The position numbers and the translations under genes were made by a program. A stretch of DNA of 64,000 nt from Spodoptera frugiperda (taxonomy: Eukaryota > Arthropoda > Insecta > Lepidoptera > Noctuidae), in contig NC_064213.1 of NCBI RefSeq assembly GCF_023101765.2, forward strand, positions 10,974,001-11,038,000, read 5' to 3'. Positions 61,885 through 64,000 of the stretch are shown piece after piece (the stretch's first letter is position 1; each line of letters opens with the position of its first letter). The notes under the pieces were generated by a model. That model did no database searches. It was not told the DNA's origin and worked only from the letters and a program-made list of their open reading frames with translations.

Positions 61885-62075
61885 GGCAGAAGGTATTGAT
61901 CCGGAGCTGCGGACTACTTAGCGGGTTTACCGGGGCTCCGGCTCGAAAAGCAGGAGTAGGAACGGGGTGGTTTTTAGACAGTAAGAGTCTGACACTCTCG
62001 CCTCGCCCAAGGCGGGAGAAGTCATTGGATGATTTCCCCCCTCCAAAAAAACAAAAAAAAAGGCAGAAGGTATTG
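61884..62075 (+). mobile_element. SINE-like retroposon, copy 3, with target duplication
   Basis: AGGCAGAAGGTATTG flanks the insert on both sides (61884-61898 and 62061-62075). The insert (about 162 bases) starts ATCCGGAGCTGCGGACTAC, contains GCAGGAGTAGGAACGGGG and CGCCTCGCCCAAGGCGGGAG, and ends in an A-rich tail. Tail plus duplication shows insertion by target-primed reverse transcription. The 34.3 and 55.0 kb copies are of the same family in the other orientation. Confidence 0.85.
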
Positions 62076-64000
62076 CACATTGTTCAAGATGAGTTTCTTA
62101 CTATAAATGAAATTACTGACATCCAGACCCCGACACACAATGTCTATTTCAAAATCTGAAAGCTCATCTGAAAATCAAATCAAGAAGTTCACGCTCCCGT
62201 TTGAATCGATTAGACGAATGTAGCTCTGAGATAATCGATTACAGTATTAAAGATACATTGTATAAACACGTGACCTTTCTACAACTAAATTCAATTATCC
62301 AAAAAAAGGAAACGTTATTTAGTTTCCAGACTACAGTTAAACCATTTAACTGGACTGAGCGACGAGAAACAACCTTAACCGAGTATTTTGTCTAGGAAAC
62401 TCGGTCAAGGGCTGATTCGGAGCACGTTAGTGGAAGGCCGGCAAATTGCCTCAGGACAGGACAGCTGAGCTCTGAGCCTCGCCAGGGTTGCAAACATATT
62501 CAGGATGGTCTTGTCATTTGTGTCTTAAGTTTAGTAGGTGGAATTTTGTTTTGCTTTGAAAGACTTGGAGAATATTTAGTTGGTGTAGGGCTTTTTATGT
62601 GAGACGAGGACGAAATAAATACGGTGGCCTGCTTTTACTTTCCCATTCCTGGCAGAGGCACATACTACCCCATACTCCAGAGAAATGCCTCCTTAGTTAA
62701 AGACACAATCTTTGAACGTCTGATGACAATCACGATCTGATGAATGAATCTAGACATCTTAATTAGTGTAAACCAAACGTGTAATCAATTAATCCTGCAG
62801 CAAATCACAATCAGCATCAACCGTAATTGTCTGGCCGTGATAAGACATATCTCTAACAGTACTTGTACCTCAGATTGTTATGTAATGTAAACTGGGAGAT
62901 GAATGATTATACGCCGCAGTACAGATTCCCTCAGCCCTCAGGCAGACGTCGGTGGAACACGCTTGTAGTTTATCAGTCAAGGCCAGCCTTAATTAACGTA
63001 TCCTTTGTTATCTTTCCATTTCATGATAACTGCCGTGTTCGTTGGTTCGATGTGATGCTGTCGGTTCTTTGGCTGACGTGGACGTGGTTTGAATGATTTT
63101 AGTTCAGTGGTTTTGAGTCAGGATTATTTTGTGTTTGATGTTTTGTCATCGATTTTTTTTCGATTTAAATATATTTAGGGTATGATATATGGACATAGTT
63201 GGACAAAATACTGCTGCTAGGGGTACAGACATGTCATTCTGTGTGCGATTTCTACGTGTTGACACATTCCAGATGAAAGCCTCAGTATGGGGTAAAATAA
63301 CTTGTAAATTACCTCAAGCAATTCTTTCAGAATAACAATCAGGTCTTGTGACGTAAACATATATGTGTGTCACAACCCAGTTAACGCGTGTTTGCTCATC
63401 TAACTGGTGTTTAATCAAAGGGAATATTTCATATTCCGAGTAAGAGTCGATTTTAATAAATTATTCGAGTCAACAACGGGGTGGAATGTTGGCGGTATTC
63501 AAACGACGCCAGCCATTGCCAGCGCTTGTTGCCGCTCAGCCACTCACCCTCTATTGTAATAAGCTTCGTAGAATTCCTCAAAATATTCCGTCCGATGTTT
63601 ATTCGTGAATATTTTCGTCTATGAATTGTTTATTCACTGTTTGTTGTGCCAGTGACGCGTCGCCACTTGAATTGTAGAATAGGGGCGCTTTTTTTGTCTC
63701 TAGAAAGTATTGCGTAATGTTTTTCTTTTGGTTTTGTCGATAAATAAACTGGAATTGTTATTGCTTGTATTCTGGATTTTGCTACATTTATTATGAACTA
63801 AAACAACAGAATATTTATTTCTTCTGACTATAAAGTTCCCTAGTTAATTTTATTCTAGAATAATACCTTTCCATAATAAAATCAATATTTCACGCAAAAG
63901 TCTCCCCGTGCTGCCGTTGCATAACATCATAAAACACAAATGGTTCGTTTCTCACCCTCCACTGATTTATACTCGTCGAACGCCGACGACATTTGTGCCA
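62076..64000 (+). other. retm intron 5 to the window edge
   Basis: No recognisable exon, RNA gene or repeat up to the right end. The next retm exon should begin in phase 1 and encode the start of the CRAL-TRIO_N region; no such frame is visible here. Confidence 0.45.

Noticed and set aside
61878..62159. 93-codon frame at the 61.9 kb retroposon
   Set aside because: It is simply read-through of the SINE-like element and its A-rich tail (Lys-rich end).
1..64000. tRNA and snRNA genes
   Set aside because: I looked for B-box-like GGTTCGA strings with a matching A-box and cloverleaf and found none convincing; a covariance-model scan would be decisive.

Overview
The window is nuclear DNA of a moth. 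The genes have introns, all introns used have GT-AG ends, intergenic DNA is AT-rich, and several interspersed repeats resemble families I associate with Lepidoptera (probably noctuid-like; that placement is inference from memory, not a search). No prokaryotic feature, CRISPR array, tRNA or rRNA was recognised.

Four protein-coding genes can be assembled exon by exon. From left to right: (1) isoprenylcysteine carboxyl methyltransferase (Icmt/ste14) on the minus strand, 5 exons, 303 codons, complete; (2) the centriole-capping protein CP110 on the plus strand, 6 exons, about 874 codons, starting about 1 kb from Icmt in head-to-head arrangement; (3) ubiquitin-activating enzyme E1 (Uba1) on the minus strand, 8 exons, 1040 codons, complete, converging tail-to-tail with CP110; (4) the first five coding exons of a SEC14-like 1/5 protein (Drosophila real-time, retm) on the plus strand, starting about 1 kb head-to-head from Uba1. 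retm fills the rest of the window: a 28.4 kb first intron, a 9.1 kb third intron and an intron that is still open at the right edge. Only its PRELI/MSF1 part is here; the CRAL-TRIO and GOLD parts must lie downstream.

The retm introns are an archive of mobile elements. They hold a roughly 2.57 kb R1-like LINE in twin-primed form (3' part on minus, 5' part inverted on plus) between matching 15-base target duplications; a 1.27 kb long-armed hairpin inserted into a SINE; a composite repeat with a (TGTA)17 tract, three 140-base tandem units and a perfect 114-base inverted repeat; three copies of a SINE-like retroposon, one with a clean 15-base target duplication; a small truncated retroposon with a 16-base duplication; and several LINE 3' ends. 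The CP110 intron carries an antisense LINE remnant, and the left edge holds the 3' end of another LINE with a probable RNA stem-loop.

The genes show no operon-like link: membrane attachment of CaaX proteins, centriole length control, ubiquitin activation and lipid transfer are separate housekeeping jobs. No clearly new gene system was found; the most informative novelty is in the structures of the mobile elements.
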